Source: a bacterium F11 (GTDB lineage Bacteria > Elusimicrobiota > Elusimicrobia > F11). From it: DNA of 15,036 nucleotides. The position numbers and the translations under genes were made by a program. Positions 14,659 through 15,036 of this stretch are shown piece after piece. The notes under the pieces are model-generated. The model had not been told where the DNA came from and made no database searches. It saw only the letters and a program-made list of their open reading frames with translations. The number at the start of each line of letters is the position of its first letter. The stretch's first letter is position 1. Location: the NCBI GenBank assembly GCA_002176905.1, contig MSYE01000181.1, positions 1 to 15,036 of the forward strand. The letters run 5' to 3'.

Positions 14659-15036
14659 TTATTCCGGAATATTGATGTTTAATTTTGACACAGTCTTCTG
14701 AGAACAATGACATTCTTGATTATTCATGTCGGTCCCACATTGGGGACAGATCCCTTTGCAATTCACCTGGCAGAGAGGTTTTATGGGAAGATCGACCAGG
14801 ACTGTTTCCCGAATTTCATTTTTAACATCGATCATATCCAATTCCGGTTTAAAAGCCTGTGAGAATTGTCCCTCAAAGGGTTTGTCAAATTCATTGAGAC
14901 ATCGTGCACACTGAAACGTCAAAATGGTCCGGATGGTTCCCTTGACATAAATATCACCATGTGTCATCTGAGCCATTACAAATGCAAACAACGGATTCCG
15001 AAAACTAAGAGAATCAGCGGGTGGACCAAGTAAATC
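14659..15036 (-). CDS. yceD: DUF177 (YceD) family protein, 5' end outside window
   Basis: The last 125 residues of a DUF177/YceD protein; the frame stays open to the window edge, so the N-terminus is missing and no start is assigned. Motifs: G(T)IRTILTFQCARCLNEF, the hallmark CxRCL segment, then a Cys-rich C-terminus with LCQVNCKGICPQCGTDMNN followed by CHC, a likely zinc site. Relatives have been linked to 23S rRNA accumulation in plants and bacteria, and the gene is almost always next to rpmF, as here (30-nt gap). The exact biochemical role is not known to me. An internal TTG at 14989-14991 is an unlikely start because residues upstream fit the family's usual length. Confidence 0.9.
   Translation of the reverse strand, partial: DLLGPPADSLSFRNPLFAFVMAQMTHGDIYVKGTIRTILTFQCARCLNEFDKPFEGQFSQAFKPELDMIDVKNEIRETVLVDLPIKPLCQVNCKGICPQCGTDMNNQECHCSQKTVSKLNINIPE

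Overview
This window is a compact, protein-dense piece of a bacterial chromosome of moderate GC (mid-40s percent by eye). Every supported gene lies on the minus strand, so the biological reading direction runs from 15036 down to 1. I see no mobile element, CRISPR array, tRNA or rRNA. No stretch over 300 bases lacks a gene; the longest gaps are about 142 (4576-4717), 126 (7011-7136) and 118 bases (215-332). The organism cannot be named from the sequence. Gene order and protein families are ordinarily bacterial, and the acyl-CoA dehydrogenase, ETF and archaeal-type ferredoxin set would suit an anaerobic or facultative, possibly uncultivated lineage; that is inference.

Region 1 (15036-8392) is the classic lipid/ribosome cluster: yceD (DUF177, 5' end outside the window), rpmF (L32), plsX, fabH, fabD, fabG, acpP, fabF and rnc. 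Spacing runs from small overlaps to about 66 nt, with good Shine-Dalgarno sites at most genes, so the cluster looks like one operon. It supplies fatty acid initiation (FabD, FabH), elongation (FabF), first reduction (FabG), the acyl carrier (AcpP) and the step that passes acyl groups to phospholipid synthesis (PlsX), plus ribosome-related functions. Dehydratase (FabZ/FabA) and enoyl reductase are not here.

Region 2 (8366-4718) follows rnc after 25 nt with no visible terminator: an acyl-CoA dehydrogenase, etfB, etfA and a ferredoxin closely resembling archaeal zinc-ferredoxins but lacking three of the four zinc ligands. A perfect 13-bp hairpin with a T tract (4644-4680) closes the block. Joining acyl-CoA oxidation and electron-transfer genes to the end of a fatty acid synthesis operon is the most interesting aspect of the layout. 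EtfB has sequence features resembling electron-bifurcating ETFs.

Region 3 (4575-1) holds smc (chromosome segregation ATPase with an apparently shortened hinge), a WecB/TagA/CpsF glycosyltransferase overlapping the smc 3' end, and the beginning of rpmB (L28), which continues beyond the window.

No obviously new multi-gene system stands out. The points worth a second look are the zinc-ligand-less ferredoxin with its ETF/dehydrogenase partners, a hairpin that could mask the fabF ribosome-binding site, a hairpin across the etfA stop codon, the shortened SMC hinge, an Asp-to-Asn change in the RNase III active site, and an insertion in the acyl-CoA dehydrogenase.
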